Positions 8,077 through 17,700 are shown, numbered from the stretch's first letter. The stretch is DNA of 64,000 nt from Gangjinia marincola (GCF_039523415.1 NZ_BAAAFG010000014.1:1-64000), one strand, 5' to 3'. Made by a program: numbers and translations. The notes: generated by a model from the sequence alone, not told the origin.

Positions 8077-10026
8077 TTAGTTTTTAGCGATGATCACTTT
8101 TTGAGTTCTTTGTATATTATTTACGGTATTAATTCGTACAATGTACGTCGACTGGGATAGATTTACAGTTGAGATTTGAATATCTCTCACAGCTCCAGTA
8201 CCTGATTTAGTGATTACTTTTTTCCCGGCAATATCATATACCTCAATCAATGAAATGTCCAAAGTGTTTGGATTTTTAATTTCTAACAACTGTGCAGCAT
8301 TATTTTGATAAATGCTAAAGCTATCTGCCAGTTCTTCATTTATCGCCAATACGCCTGAGTTATCCTTAAAGGTCAATTTGAAACGATCTGTATATACTCC
8401 TTCGTCGAGAATTATAGTAAAAATATCATTCTTGACATCGTGATAAATACCAGTTAATTTATCGTAAATGAAAATGTTCTCTGTTTCAAAGTTTTCAAAT
8501 TTATTTACTGAAAAATCAATCTCTGTATTATCTTCGGTCTCAATAAGTAGACTTATTATTGCGTCTTCATTGAAAGGAAGCATGTTAATCACAAATTTCT
8601 CGTTATCAATATTCCATCCTGCATCTGAACGTAATTCTTTATCAAAATTCTTTGCATCCATAGATTTATCATATCCTATAGTTGCTTCATTGTGGAAGGA
8701 AGATGCTATTCTACGCGTATAAGTGTCATTAAAAACTATATCGAGATAAAATTTTGGGTAAACCACGACATCATCAGAAGAATTATTTTCAGCATCTGAG
8801 TTTTTATTAGGTAAGTCCTCATTATCATCACCATCTGTCAATGTGAAAATCACGTCACCTTCTTCCTGTTCAAAAACTCTCATGTCATTTGTGAATTGTA
8901 ACTGAGAGCCATCAAAATTATCACTATCTGCACCTTCTACGAAAAAGCCTTGAGCTAATGGGATAGTAGATCGATTATCAATTTGATCCACTGTGGTACC
9001 TGGTCCAACAGGGTTTCCATCTGCATCGTACATAAAATAGATTGGATCTACAAATGTACCTGTAGAGTTACAATCTGGTCCAGGAGAATAAGCTCCGTAT
9101 CCTCCTTGATATGCTTGTATATTATGAGAATTTACCGTATCGTCCTGATACCAGAAAAATGCCGTACCGGTTATATTATTTCTAGGGGTTACGGCAGAAG
9201 AAGTACAGGTACTTACGTCACTCCCAGAATTGTATAATAGGAAATAATTTAAATCTAAGGAGGAAGGGTAGGGATTACCGACCAAGTATTCTTCTCCTAA
9301 ATTGACATTAATATTTATTGTTCCATTACGAGGGCGTCCTCTAAAGTCATAGCGTTGCGATCCCCCGGGATTGTTTTGTACTTGACTAGCTGTTTCTTGA
9401 GGTAATGTGGTGGTATCTGTACCATTTGTACCTTTCATCGTAAAACCTTCTCCAGGTTCAATACTCGTAGCGGCCGATACTTGAATCCAATCTTCGTACC
9501 CTTCTCCTGTTCCAAATGGAGCATTGATATCCCCGATAAATTTATTGATCCAAAACCCGGCGATATTAAGATTAGTTTCTGATGTAAAACCATTAAAATT
9601 AATACCTCCCACAGCAATAGCATCACTAAATACCGTATTAAGAGGTCTGTTCAATAATGTAATACCAAAGTCTGAGTTTCCCGTTCCGGTAGCTTCTCCA
9701 ACAGGTGATCCCCAGTAATTATATTCAAATGCATCTACCGTACCTTCTTGAAATACAGAAATAGCACCATTACCAGTATTAGGTCCCGATGCGAATCCTT
9801 GGATAAGTTGAGCTTCATTTCGTAAATAAAAATTTGCAATGTCCTGACTTAAGTCTGAATCTCCAGTATTTGAATTGGGTTGCAGATTCATCTCACCTGT
9901 AACAAAAACATTGGTGTTTCTTGCGTACAAAAACACATCTGAGCCAGCATCAGTAGGTTTGATGGTGAGCTGTGCGAATGCTCCTGTAGCGGTAATTAGG
10001 AATAATAGGGCGTATATTCTTTTCAT
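8077..10026 (-). CDS. T9SS type A sorted surface/secreted protein
   Basis: A 649-residue exported protein. The start at 10026 gives a clean signal peptide (MKRIYALLFLITATGAFAQ). The long middle region is rich in Gly, Asn, Thr and Asp with no enzyme motif that I recognise. The C-terminal 80 residues form a type IX sorting domain: a SFSIYQNNAAQLLEI start, a VYDIAGKKV core and a terminal QKVIIAKN lysine strand. It is therefore likely secreted by the Por/T9SS system and attached to the surface. Structural or adhesive function is possible but unproven. Confidence 0.85.
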   Translation of the reverse strand: MKRIYALLFLITATGAFAQLTIKPTDAGSDVFLYARNTNVFVTGEMNLQPNSNTGDSDLSQDIANFYLRNEAQLIQGFASGPNTGNGAISVFQEGTVDAFEYNYWGSPVGEATGTGNSDFGITLLNRPLNTVFSDAIAVGGINFNGFTSETNLNIAGFWINKFIGDINAPFGTGEGYEDWIQVSAATSIEPGEGFTMKGTNGTDTTTLPQETASQVQNNPGGSQRYDFRGRPRNGTININVNLGEEYLVGNPYPSSLDLNYFLLYNSGSDVSTCTSSAVTPRNNITGTAFFWYQDDTVNSHNIQAYQGGYGAYSPGPDCNSTGTFVDPIYFMYDADGNPVGPGTTVDQIDNRSTIPLAQGFFVEGADSDNFDGSQLQFTNDMRVFEQEEGDVIFTLTDGDDNEDLPNKNSDAENNSSDDVVVYPKFYLDIVFNDTYTRRIASSFHNEATIGYDKSMDAKNFDKELRSDAGWNIDNEKFVINMLPFNEDAIISLLIETEDNTEIDFSVNKFENFETENIFIYDKLTGIYHDVKNDIFTIILDEGVYTDRFKLTFKDNSGVLAINEELADSFSIYQNNAAQLLEIKNPNTLDISLIEVYDIAGKKVITKSGTGAVRDIQISTVNLSQSTYIVRINTVNNIQRTQKVIIAKN

Positions 10027-10072
10027 TTTCAACAAATTTGTGCTAAAATACCACATTTATTAAAAATAGATA

Positions 10073-10080
10073 CAAAATTA
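10073..10080 (-). promoter_or_regulatory. Candidate -7 box for the T9SS-sorted protein gene
   Basis: TAATTTTG on the minus strand matches TAnnTTTG and lies about 46 bases before the start codon. No good -33 TTG is visible at the expected distance. Confidence 0.35.
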
Positions 10081-10120
10081 AAGTTATAATTGTACTCATA
10101 AGGCCTTTATATTATCGCTA

Positions 10121-10327
10121 ATGAAGATAAATAGACAGTTTCTCAATACAATACTTATTATCACTGGTGCTGCACTGCTTGTGTACGGTATGGGTGTAAA
10201 AGAAGATTTGGTTTATTTTCAGGTGGGTGGCTTTGTGATTTTAATGCTTGGATTATATCGAAGTACGCAGCTGTGGGTAAAAGAAAATAATACAGATAAT
10301 ACTCAGGACGATGACCCAAAAGTTTAG
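10121..10327 (+). CDS. Small two-helix membrane protein
   Basis: A 68-residue protein with two hydrophobic helices (about residues 8-26 and 34-48) and a polar, acidic C-terminal tail. I do not recognise the family. It overlaps the following Smr-domain gene by 17 bases on the same strand, suggesting co-translation. Divergent placement from the T9SS-sorted gene and coding-like composition support it as a real gene. No function can be assigned. Confidence 0.6.
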   Translation: MKINRQFLNTILIITGAALLVYGMGVKEDLVYFQVGGFVILMLGLYRSTQLWVKENNTDNTQDDDPKV

Positions 10328-10862
10328 TGTAGGAGATCTGGTAGAGACACTAGATGACGATATTAAGGGCAGAGTGATTGCTTCGGAAGATGATAAGGTT
10401 ACGATAGAAACTTCAGATGAATTTCAGCTTACATTTCTACCTAAAGAATTAGTGAAGATTGCTACAGAAGAACTAAATATATCCTACCAGGAGATCGCTT
10501 CCGCGAAAGCGGAAAAACAAGTTAAAAAGCCTAAGAAAGTCATCTCGTTCAAACCTAAAGAACAACAGCTTTCGGTCTTGGAAATTGATTTGCACATCGA
10601 GAAGCTGGTAGATCGTTATAAGGGGATGTCAAATTTTGATATCTTAAACCTGCAATTAGATACGGCAAAACGACAATTAGAATTTGCGATCAAAAAGCGA
10701 CTGCGCAAGATTGTATTTATTCATGGAGTAGGAGAAGGAGTCTTAAAATCAGAGCTTGAAACCCTGTTTAGACGCTATGATAATATTCGGTTTTACGAAG
10801 CTGATCATCGCGTATATGGATTAGGAGCTACAGAGGTATATATTCCACAACAAAAGACTTAA
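10311..10862 (+). CDS. Smr-domain protein with N-terminal DUF2027-like domain
   Basis: A 183-residue protein. The N-terminal 50 residues (KFSVGDLVETLDDDIKGRVIA) resemble a small barrel like that preceding Smr domains in Bacteroidota DUF2027 proteins. A linker rich in Ala, Lys and Glu follows. The C-terminal Smr domain shows EIDLHIEKL, IHGVGEGVLKSEL and YGLGATEVYI. Smr domains nick DNA or cut RNA, so a nucleic-acid role is likely. The linker holds a palindromic 16-bp element encoding ASAKA. The gene ends in a four-base TTAA overlap with the convergent lipoprotein gene. Confidence 0.82.
   Translation: MTQKFSVGDLVETLDDDIKGRVIASEDDKVTIETSDEFQLTFLPKELVKIATEELNISYQEIASAKAEKQVKKPKKVISFKPKEQQLSVLEIDLHIEKLVDRYKGMSNFDILNLQLDTAKRQLEFAIKKRLRKIVFIHGVGEGVLKSELETLFRRYDNIRFYEADHRVYGLGATEVYIPQQKT
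10497..10512 (+). repeat. 16-bp palindromic element inside the Smr gene (copy 1)
   Basis: GCTTCCGCGAAAGCGG is an imperfect palindrome and is read in frame as ASAKA. An identical copy lies on the minus strand at 62420-62435 in an unrelated gene, and a 13-base version lies at 38598-38610. It sits in a variable linker, where insertions are tolerated. Confidence 0.65.
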
Positions 10863-11800
10863 TCAGTAAAGGGAATGACAAGTTCTGTTACTGTTTTTTC
10901 AATCGTTCCCAGGGTATAAAAACGTTGTGTTATCGTAGCGTCACCATCAGTTTGCGTAAGTGTTAAATCTGCAATCGTAATTGTGCTTTCAAAAGTACGG
11001 TCAATGGCATTTTCGGCTTGTTCCAGCTCCTCATCGGCTGAATCAGCAATTAGCGGGTCGAGGTAAAAAGCATTACCTGTTTCATCAATATCATCTCTGG
11101 GATCTTGATTTTTATTAATGTCTTCTTGAATGGTAAGAACTCCATCATTATCATCATCTGTATCCAGGTAATTGGGCGTACCGTCATTATCGGTATCTAG
11201 AAACTCTTCTTCATTTCCAATTTCGATAATCGTTGGAACATTATCTCCATCATCATCTGCATCCAGATAGTTAGGAATCCCATCAGCATCTGAGTCGTCG
11301 TTGGTAAAATCATCGTCGCCGTTAAGATCTTCATCTATATTCAATATATTATCACCATCGCTGTCATCGTCATCATTTTCTTCTGTTGCTCTGATTGATA
11401 TATTAATCATCCCACCGGTAGTGCTGGTATATTCTTCGGTTACGATAGGTTCTGCAGGACTTACATTTGCGCAAAATAAATCACCAGATGGGGACCCGCT
11501 GTAAGTACGATAAACGACTTCTCTTGTATTGTTAATTGATAAATTGATAACATCACTTTGAGCAGCTGACCCTATAAAGAACCCATTAAAATCAGTATTT
11601 GAAAATGATAATGAGATAGACTCATTAGAATCTGTGTTTATATTGTAAACTAATCGAATAAATTCATCTCCTTCACTGTCAAATTCCTCGCAGGCCGTGA
11701 GTGCCGTATCCTCAAAATCAAAGCTAGTAACAATAATATCTCCATCATCACAACTAATGAAGAAAAAAAGAAGTAACATAATGTAGATACTCAGTTTCAT
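10859..11800 (-). CDS. Acidic lipoprotein with thrombospondin type 3-like calcium repeats
   Basis: A predicted lipoprotein of 313 residues (signal MKLSIYIMLLLFFFISC). The centre (roughly residues 145-240) contains repeats of the DSDADGIPNYLDADDDGD type, typical of thrombospondin type 3 calcium-binding motifs in Bacteroidota surface proteins. The N-terminal part is beta-rich with two cysteines, and the C-terminus has no sorting domain. It is probably anchored in the outer membrane and may bind calcium structurally. The start at 11800 was chosen for the signal peptide; an ATG six bases upstream is also possible. The specific role is unknown. Confidence 0.75.
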   Translation of the reverse strand: MKLSIYIMLLLFFFISCDDGDIIVTSFDFEDTALTACEEFDSEGDEFIRLVYNINTDSNESISLSFSNTDFNGFFIGSAAQSDVINLSINNTREVVYRTYSGSPSGDLFCANVSPAEPIVTEEYTSTTGGMINISIRATEENDDDDSDGDNILNIDEDLNGDDDFTNDDSDADGIPNYLDADDDGDNVPTIIEIGNEEEFLDTDNDGTPNYLDTDDDNDGVLTIQEDINKNQDPRDDIDETGNAFYLDPLIADSADEELEQAENAIDRTFESTITIADLTLTQTDGDATITQRFYTLGTIEKTVTELVIPFTD

Positions 11801-11890
11801 AGGCATAAACTTATAACAACAAAAATACCATAAATCAAGAAACCTCAAATGATTAGTAAGAAATTATGAGAAGTCTTATTTTAGCAGCCT

Positions 11891-13045
11891 ATGAGAAAAG
11901 TGTATTTTGATAACGCTGCTACTACTGCGATACGACCAGAGGTGGTTGAGGAAATGTCAAAGATAATGCTTGAAGTGCACGGTAATCCATCTTCAACACA
12001 TTCTTTTGGGCGATCAGCCAAGTCATTGTTGGAGAAGGCTAGAAAGTCTATTGCTGCTCATCTCAATGTTACTGCCGGTGAGATTGTCTTTACTTCGGGA
12101 GGGACTGAAGCTGATAATATGGTTCTAACCAGTGCCGTAAGAGATTTAGGTGTTAAGCGTATAATTACCTCTAAAATTGAACACCATGCCGTCTTACATA
12201 CAGCGCAGTATTTAGAACAGACTTATGGCATAACGCTATCCTACGTCGATCTAAAAAAATGTGGAACACCAGACATTGCTCATTTAGAAGAATTATTACA
12301 GACAGATGGGGAGAAAACACTGGTTAGTTTAATGCACATCAACAATGAGGTAGGAAATAAAATTGATCTTGCCGCTGTTGCGAAGATTTGTAAGGCTGCG
12401 AATGCTTTATTCCATAGTGATATGGTTCAATCTATCGGGCATTTTGAACTGGATTTGAAGAATATTCCGGTTGATTTTGCTGCTGTAAGTGCCCACAAAT
12501 TTCACGGTCCTAAAGGTGCGGGTTTTGCTTTTATTAGAAAAGGCAGCGGATTAAAAGCACAAATCCTGGGCGGTGAGCAAGAGCGTGGGTTTAGAGCCGG
12601 AACAGAAAGTGTCCATAATATCGTAGGGATGGAAAAAGCACTTGATATGTCTTATGCCAACCTGGATCAAGAAAAAGCGTATGTTCAAGAATTAAAGGAA
12701 TACTTTATCACACAATTAAAGAAGCACATCCCTCAAGCTAATCTAAATGGAAACTGCGAAAATACTTCATTAAGCACATATACATTAATTAATGTTTGTC
12801 TGCCTTTAGATGAATCTCAAGCATTGATGCTTCCATTTCAATTGGACCTACATGGCATAGCCTGTTCAAAAGGGAGTGCCTGCCAAAGTGGAAGCGGTAA
12901 AGGTTCTCATGTACTTGCTGAAATTTTGACTGAGGAAGATCAAAAAAAACCATCTATTCGGTTTTCATTCTCTATTTTCAATACAAAAGAGGAGGTGGAT
13001 TATGTGATTGATGTACTCAACAAACTGGTTAGCGGAAAAAAGTAA
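11891..13045 (+). CDS. Cysteine desulfurase (NifS/IscS family)
   Basis: A 384-residue class V PLP enzyme that removes sulfur from cysteine to give alanine and a persulfide for Fe-S clusters or thiolated tRNA. The PLP lysine lies in SAHKFHGPKGAGF, and the catalytic cysteine loop is CSKGSACQSGSG. The N-terminus YFDNAATTAIRPEV is diagnostic. No iscU or suf genes sit nearby, so the sulfur acceptor is unclear. Many Flavobacteriia have this stand-alone copy besides sufS. The family assignment is firm, the pathway less so. Confidence 0.9.
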   Translation: MRKVYFDNAATTAIRPEVVEEMSKIMLEVHGNPSSTHSFGRSAKSLLEKARKSIAAHLNVTAGEIVFTSGGTEADNMVLTSAVRDLGVKRIITSKIEHHAVLHTAQYLEQTYGITLSYVDLKKCGTPDIAHLEELLQTDGEKTLVSLMHINNEVGNKIDLAAVAKICKAANALFHSDMVQSIGHFELDLKNIPVDFAAVSAHKFHGPKGAGFAFIRKGSGLKAQILGGEQERGFRAGTESVHNIVGMEKALDMSYANLDQEKAYVQELKEYFITQLKKHIPQANLNGNCENTSLSTYTLINVCLPLDESQALMLPFQLDLHGIACSKGSACQSGSGKGSHVLAEILTEEDQKKPSIRFSFSIFNTKEEVDYVIDVLNKLVSGKK

Positions 13046-13059
13046 TTAGCCTTGACCAT

Positions 13060-15555
13060 CTAAAATCTCACTCCCAGGCGAATATTGAATACACGTGGTG
13101 TAAGAAAGTTTGGAACAGCATACAACTGCTGCGAGGCTGCGTCTCGAACAAATGTATTGGTTATAGAATTTTGGTTATCAAACATATTGAAAATCTCAAC
13201 ACCTACATTGAGTTCTTCAAAATTAGCCAACCAGCTTCCTTTTTTAGCCGGTTTAGTTTCATCTGTAACCACGTATAATACACCAAAGTCTACTCGCCTG
13301 TAGTCTCTAAGTCTGGTTTGAAAATCATACGGGTCTGCATAACTGGGAGAACCACCGGGTAACCCTGTATTATAAACTAAATTTAAAAAGGCTTTAAAGT
13401 TGGGAAATTTGGGGACATAATCCTGAAACAATGCGGCAAACTTAAAGCGTTGATCAGTTGGTCTTGCGATGTAGCCTCTATCGTCAATATTCTCTTCGGT
13501 TTTAAGTACACCAATGCTCACCCAGCTTTCTGTTCCCGGAACAAATTCACCATTGAGACGTAAGTCCAGTCCGTACGCATAGGCTTCGGCATTATTCCTT
13601 GCGCGATAACGTATTCTTACATTTTCAATGGTGTAAGGATTTACATCGTCCAATTCTTTAAAATACGCTTCGCTGGTTAAGGTGAATGGGCGATTCCACA
13701 GATTAAAGCTGTATTCATTTCCAAGTACAAGATGTAGTGATCGTTGCGCTTTCACTTGTGGTCGTACTGTACCGGTTGAATCCCTTAGCTCTCTGTAAAA
13801 AGGAGGTTGGTAATACACTCCGCCAGAGACTCTAAATAACATGTCGGTTTTCCAATCTGGTTTAATGGCTACCTGGGCCCTGGGACTAAATACGTGTTGA
13901 GAATTGGATGAGGCTGTGCGTTCATCATCAACGGTCCACGCGTGACTGCGAACGCCACCATTTAACCAAATCTCATGATTATTGAGTTGAGTTTTATAGC
14001 TTGCCTGAGCAAAAGATTGCACTCGCTCAATTACTGTTTCATTAAACGCTCTTACCGATGTAAAAGGTTCTAGCGGAGCATCAAAAGGTTCATAAGGCTG
14101 ATTATTCTGAAAGTCGGGAAGGGGAGGACGTACTGAAAAGCCTGCTGAATCGATTACTTCAAATTCCCGAACCCGATCTCTAATATCTTCACGATTGTAT
14201 TTAATTCCATAGTCCAGTTGTAGTCGATCCTTTATAAATTGTCCTTTATGTTGAACCGTTGTAATTAATGCATCAAGGTCATTTTTGGCAGAAGTAAGCT
14301 GCCCGCCAACGGCCTCACTAAATTCAACTTCACCAAGATCATCACTGCCTAAATCGGTATTTACTGCGCCCAGTCTGTATTGTGCCAGGATGTCAAAATG
14401 TTCCTGTTCTTTTGTATGGTAGGTAGAAGCAATAAGCTTTGCAGTATAGTTTTCAGAAAGTGTATAGGTGGCCTTTAGGGCTCCAAAATAGGTATCGTAG
14501 CGGTCTTCTTCCTGACCATCATAAAATACTAAAAGAGCTATTGGATCCTGTAATGTACCAAAGTTGGTTTGTCTGGTTTCAGGTTCATAATTGTATTCAT
14601 TGACAGCAATATTACCTAAGAATCCTACTTCAAATTTTTTGCTAAACTGGTACGTTAGATATGCTTGAACATCTGCAAAGGAGGGATCGTAGTTTGTTTC
14701 GGTTTCACGTGCGTCTACCAGCAGACTGTTATCTCTATATCGTACACCAATAATTCCAGAGAATTTATTATTTGCTGAAACACCTTCAACAGCAGCACTA
14801 CCGCCTAAAAGATTTAGATTTACTCTTCCACCAAAATCCACAGGTCTTCGGTATGTAATATCTAAGACTGAGGATAATTTATCTCCGTATTTTGCTTGAA
14901 AACCTCCTGCAGAAAAGTCTACCGTTCGCACTAAGTCAGTATTAACAAAACTTAATCCTTCCTGCTGACCGCTTCTAATCAAAAAAGGGCGATAAACCTC
15001 AATCTCATTTACGTAAACTAAATTCTCATCAAAATTCCCTCCTCTTACTGAATATTGCGTACTAAGCTCATTATTAGAAGATACACCCGGGAGTGTTTTA
15101 AGCAGATTTTCTACCCCGGGATTGGCTCCGGGGATTTTTCTTATTGCCTCAGGTGAAACAGTTGTGATTCCCTGTACTGCGGCTCTATTTTTTGATGAGA
15201 TAACAACTTCGCCAATTTGTGCTACCTCTACCTTAAGCACAGGATTAATTTCGATAAATTCATTGGGCTTCAAATCAACGGTAAAAACCACATTCTTATA
15301 CCCAACGTAGCTTATGGTGATGACCACTTCTTGATTTGAAGGTACCTCTAATTGGTAGAAGCCGTTTTCATTAGATTGAGTGCCACCCTGCGCAAATGTA
15401 ATATTAGCGAATGCCACCGGCGAGGAATTTTCATCTAATACAATACCTCTTACCTGCCCGGTTTGGGAGTAAATGACTAAGCTAGTTAACAATAAGAAAG
15501 GTAAAACAAAAAGGGTTCTCAAGGAAAGCTTATTTTCTATAAAAGATGCGTTCAA
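13060..15555 (-). CDS. TonB-dependent receptor with carboxypeptidase-like domain
   Basis: An 831-residue outer-membrane receptor. A signal peptide is followed by a carboxypeptidase-regulatory-like beta domain (residues about 33-115, GQVRGIVLDENSSPVAF). A plug domain contains LLKTLPGVSSNNELSTQYSV and a long beta-barrel ends in RVFNIRLGVRF with a terminal Phe. No SusD partner gene is present, so it is probably not a classical SusCD system. It overlaps the end of the M23 peptidase gene by 26 bases and is likely co-transcribed with it. The substrate cannot be inferred. Confidence 0.9.
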   Translation of the reverse strand: MNASFIENKLSLRTLFVLPFLLLTSLVIYSQTGQVRGIVLDENSSPVAFANITFAQGGTQSNENGFYQLEVPSNQEVVITISYVGYKNVVFTVDLKPNEFIEINPVLKVEVAQIGEVVISSKNRAAVQGITTVSPEAIRKIPGANPGVENLLKTLPGVSSNNELSTQYSVRGGNFDENLVYVNEIEVYRPFLIRSGQQEGLSFVNTDLVRTVDFSAGGFQAKYGDKLSSVLDITYRRPVDFGGRVNLNLLGGSAAVEGVSANNKFSGIIGVRYRDNSLLVDARETETNYDPSFADVQAYLTYQFSKKFEVGFLGNIAVNEYNYEPETRQTNFGTLQDPIALLVFYDGQEEDRYDTYFGALKATYTLSENYTAKLIASTYHTKEQEHFDILAQYRLGAVNTDLGSDDLGEVEFSEAVGGQLTSAKNDLDALITTVQHKGQFIKDRLQLDYGIKYNREDIRDRVREFEVIDSAGFSVRPPLPDFQNNQPYEPFDAPLEPFTSVRAFNETVIERVQSFAQASYKTQLNNHEIWLNGGVRSHAWTVDDERTASSNSQHVFSPRAQVAIKPDWKTDMLFRVSGGVYYQPPFYRELRDSTGTVRPQVKAQRSLHLVLGNEYSFNLWNRPFTLTSEAYFKELDDVNPYTIENVRIRYRARNNAEAYAYGLDLRLNGEFVPGTESWVSIGVLKTEENIDDRGYIARPTDQRFKFAALFQDYVPKFPNFKAFLNLVYNTGLPGGSPSYADPYDFQTRLRDYRRVDFGVLYVVTDETKPAKKGSWLANFEELNVGVEIFNMFDNQNSITNTFVRDAASQQLYAVPNFLTPRVFNIRLGVRF

Positions 15556-17224
15556 ATGTAGTACTATTTCCTACATTATCGGTTACCACAACATTTAATT
15601 TGTTCTCAGTACCAGTAACGACCGCATCATTAAAGTCGTATGTCAACAGATCTTTTTTATAATCGTATTCGGTTAAAATAAACCTTCCATTGATGGTTGC
15701 TCTGTATGATTTGATCCCACTTTCCTGATCTGTAATTTTTAGTTTCAAGTACCTGTAATTGGATAGCCATTTTTTGTTTTCAAAATTTACGGGTTCAATC
15801 TTAGGAGCAATTGTATCGGTGGCAATGAGAAAATATCCAAAATTTCTTGTTTTAGCCGTAAGTCTGTTTTTCTTGCGATAAGTTTTTACATAGTAAGGAT
15901 CTGCAGTGGGATAATTCTTTTTCGCGATATACAGCTTTTGTTGATCATTTGCATCATAACTGGAAACATCCATTCCAATCGTAATATTTTTGTGAATTGG
16001 GATCGTATCTGTGTGAAATTTCAATAGGTTAGAACTAAAATCAATGTCCAGATGGGCATCTTTATAAAGGGCATTTTTTGGAATATAAATATCATAGCCA
16101 TTTCCTTCAAAAACGCTGGGTTCATTTGCTGTCACCAAATAATTAGAAGTGAATGATTTTGGAGATTTTATCGCTTCTTTTTTGACTACAATAGGAACTC
16201 TTATGGTAGTCTCATTACCGTTATAGTCGAACACTTTAATGGCATATTGGCATTGAGTAGAGTCAACAAGTTTCACGATGCCTTGATTTATTTTTTTTTG
16301 ATACAGGCTTAGTGGGTTGGTTGATTCAACATAAAGTTTTTGTATTCGTTTTTTATTATTTTGATAGTAGCCGTAATCAATCAATTGATTAATGTGCCGG
16401 GTTTCACTAAAGGCGAATTTTTTAAAGTCAAGCTGAAAATTTTGATTACCATTGACAAAGGTTTGAATCCTGTATACACCATTTTGATTACCGGCTAAAT
16501 CTTGTCGATCTATACTAACAATCCCGAAGCCAACGTCTCCCATGGCATGAATTGCTTCGGTTTTAAAATTACCATCTTTAAGTGGTATAAGCCTAAGTTC
16601 TTGGCGTTCATTTAGTCCATTTACGTGAGAATTTTCATTTTGAGGATACGCGAAAAGGCCTGTAATTACCGGTCTGGTAGAGTCTTTTACGTCTAATCCA
16701 AAGTCCATTGGATTCATGGGGCGTGACCTACCGTCTCTGATCTCAAAATGAAGATGAGGTCCTCCGCTTCCGCCCGTATTTCCGCTATAGGCGATAACAG
16801 CGCCTTGCTCAACATATAATTCACCCGGTTTTGGGAATAATTCAACTTCGTAACTTTCTTTTTGATACTGTTTGCGTTTTACGAATGCTTCAATTTCTGG
16901 AGAAAATTTTTTCAGGTGTGCATATACCGTAGAATAGCCGTTAGGATGTTTGATGTAAAGTGCTTTGCCGTATCCATAGTGAGAAATTTTGATTCGGCTT
17001 ACAGTGCCTTCCGCGGAAGCGTAAACAGGTAAACCTTCGCGCCCTTGTGTTTTAAGATCAATACCGCTATGAAAATGGTTCGATCTAAGTTCACCAAATG
17101 TACCTGAGGGGATTAAGGCGACATCTAATGGGGATTTGAAATAATCTGCCGGTGTTGTTTCTTGAGCATGAATCAATGAAAATGAAAAAAACGTAATTGT
17201 AAGGAGCAGATAAATGAATTTCAT
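15530..17224 (-). CDS. M23 family metallopeptidase, secreted
   Basis: A 564-residue protein with a signal peptide (ending near IHAQ) and an N-terminal LytM/M23 domain. Zinc ligands are visible in HFHSGIDLKTQ and HLHFEIRDG, with the family's TVYAHLKKF strand between them. These enzymes cut peptide cross-links in peptidoglycan or act as catalytically modified regulators. Both key motifs are intact here. The C-terminal 350 residues are beta-rich and of unknown role. It is upstream of, and overlaps, the TonB receptor gene, suggesting an envelope-related operon. Confidence 0.88.
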   Translation of the reverse strand: MKFIYLLLTITFFSFSLIHAQETTPADYFKSPLDVALIPSGTFGELRSNHFHSGIDLKTQGREGLPVYASAEGTVSRIKISHYGYGKALYIKHPNGYSTVYAHLKKFSPEIEAFVKRKQYQKESYEVELFPKPGELYVEQGAVIAYSGNTGGSGGPHLHFEIRDGRSRPMNPMDFGLDVKDSTRPVITGLFAYPQNENSHVNGLNERQELRLIPLKDGNFKTEAIHAMGDVGFGIVSIDRQDLAGNQNGVYRIQTFVNGNQNFQLDFKKFAFSETRHINQLIDYGYYQNNKKRIQKLYVESTNPLSLYQKKINQGIVKLVDSTQCQYAIKVFDYNGNETTIRVPIVVKKEAIKSPKSFTSNYLVTANEPSVFEGNGYDIYIPKNALYKDAHLDIDFSSNLLKFHTDTIPIHKNITIGMDVSSYDANDQQKLYIAKKNYPTADPYYVKTYRKKNRLTAKTRNFGYFLIATDTIAPKIEPVNFENKKWLSNYRYLKLKITDQESGIKSYRATINGRFILTEYDYKKDLLTYDFNDAVVTGTENKLNVVVTDNVGNSTTFERIFYRK

Positions 17225-17348
17225 AAAAGATACTTGGGACTAAATACGTTGGCTAAAATAAAAGAAACACATGAACTATACCAATCACCTGAAAATTAAT
17301 TAAGTAAAGAATTGGTTTTTTAGCTATCTGAAATAAAAGAACAAAAAA

Positions 17349-17379
17349 TTGCGTTATAAAAATGAGCGTGTTAATTTTG
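17349..17379 (+). promoter_or_regulatory. Promoter for the coiled-coil/zapA operon
   Basis: TTG at 17349-17351 and TAATTTTG at 17372-17379 are separated by 20 bases, a good match to the Bacteroidota consensus. The first gene starts 25 bases downstream. Confidence 0.65.
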
Positions 17380-17404
17380 TAGGAATAAGCATTGCCTTTA
17401 ATGT

Positions 17405-17695
17405 ATGGATAGTGTGATAGATATTATAAATTCTTTGGAATACAGGATCGTTAAAGTAATGAAACGAAATACTGAGTTAAAGGATCAACTACATGCTATT
17501 AAAAGTGACTTAAAAACTGCAAAGACAGAGAATATGCAGTTGACTCAAAAGATGAGTGATATCACGAATGAAAATCAAACATTAAAAACGGCCAATGCTT
17601 TATTAGGCAGTAATGATCATACTAAAGAAACTAAGCTCAAAATAAATAGGTTGATCAGAGAGATTGATCAATGTATCATTCAATTGGCAGAATAA
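17405..17695 (+). CDS. Small coiled-coil protein upstream of zapA (ZapB-like)
   Basis: A 96-residue protein made almost entirely of heptad-like charged helix (about 10-65), with no signal or membrane segment. I cannot prove homology, but its size, coiled coil and position directly before zapA recall the ZapB division protein. It ends six bases before the zapA start, so the pair is very likely co-translated. A role in FtsZ-ring assembly is an inference from context. Confidence 0.65.
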   Translation: MDSVIDIINSLEYRIVKVMKRNTELKDQLHAIKSDLKTAKTENMQLTQKMSDITNENQTLKTANALLGSNDHTKETKLKINRLIREIDQCIIQLAE

Positions 17696-17700
17696 ATTTT

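Noticed and set aside
11150..11330. Asp-rich repeats as a CRISPR-like or tandem DNA repeat
   Set aside because: The repeats are at protein level and diverged at DNA level; there is no regular spacer.
17008..17019. Perfect palindrome CTTCCGCGGAAG in the M23 gene as another copy of the 16-bp element
   Set aside because: It differs in sequence and encodes a residue stretch (ASAEG) that is expected in M23 domains, so it need not be an insertion.
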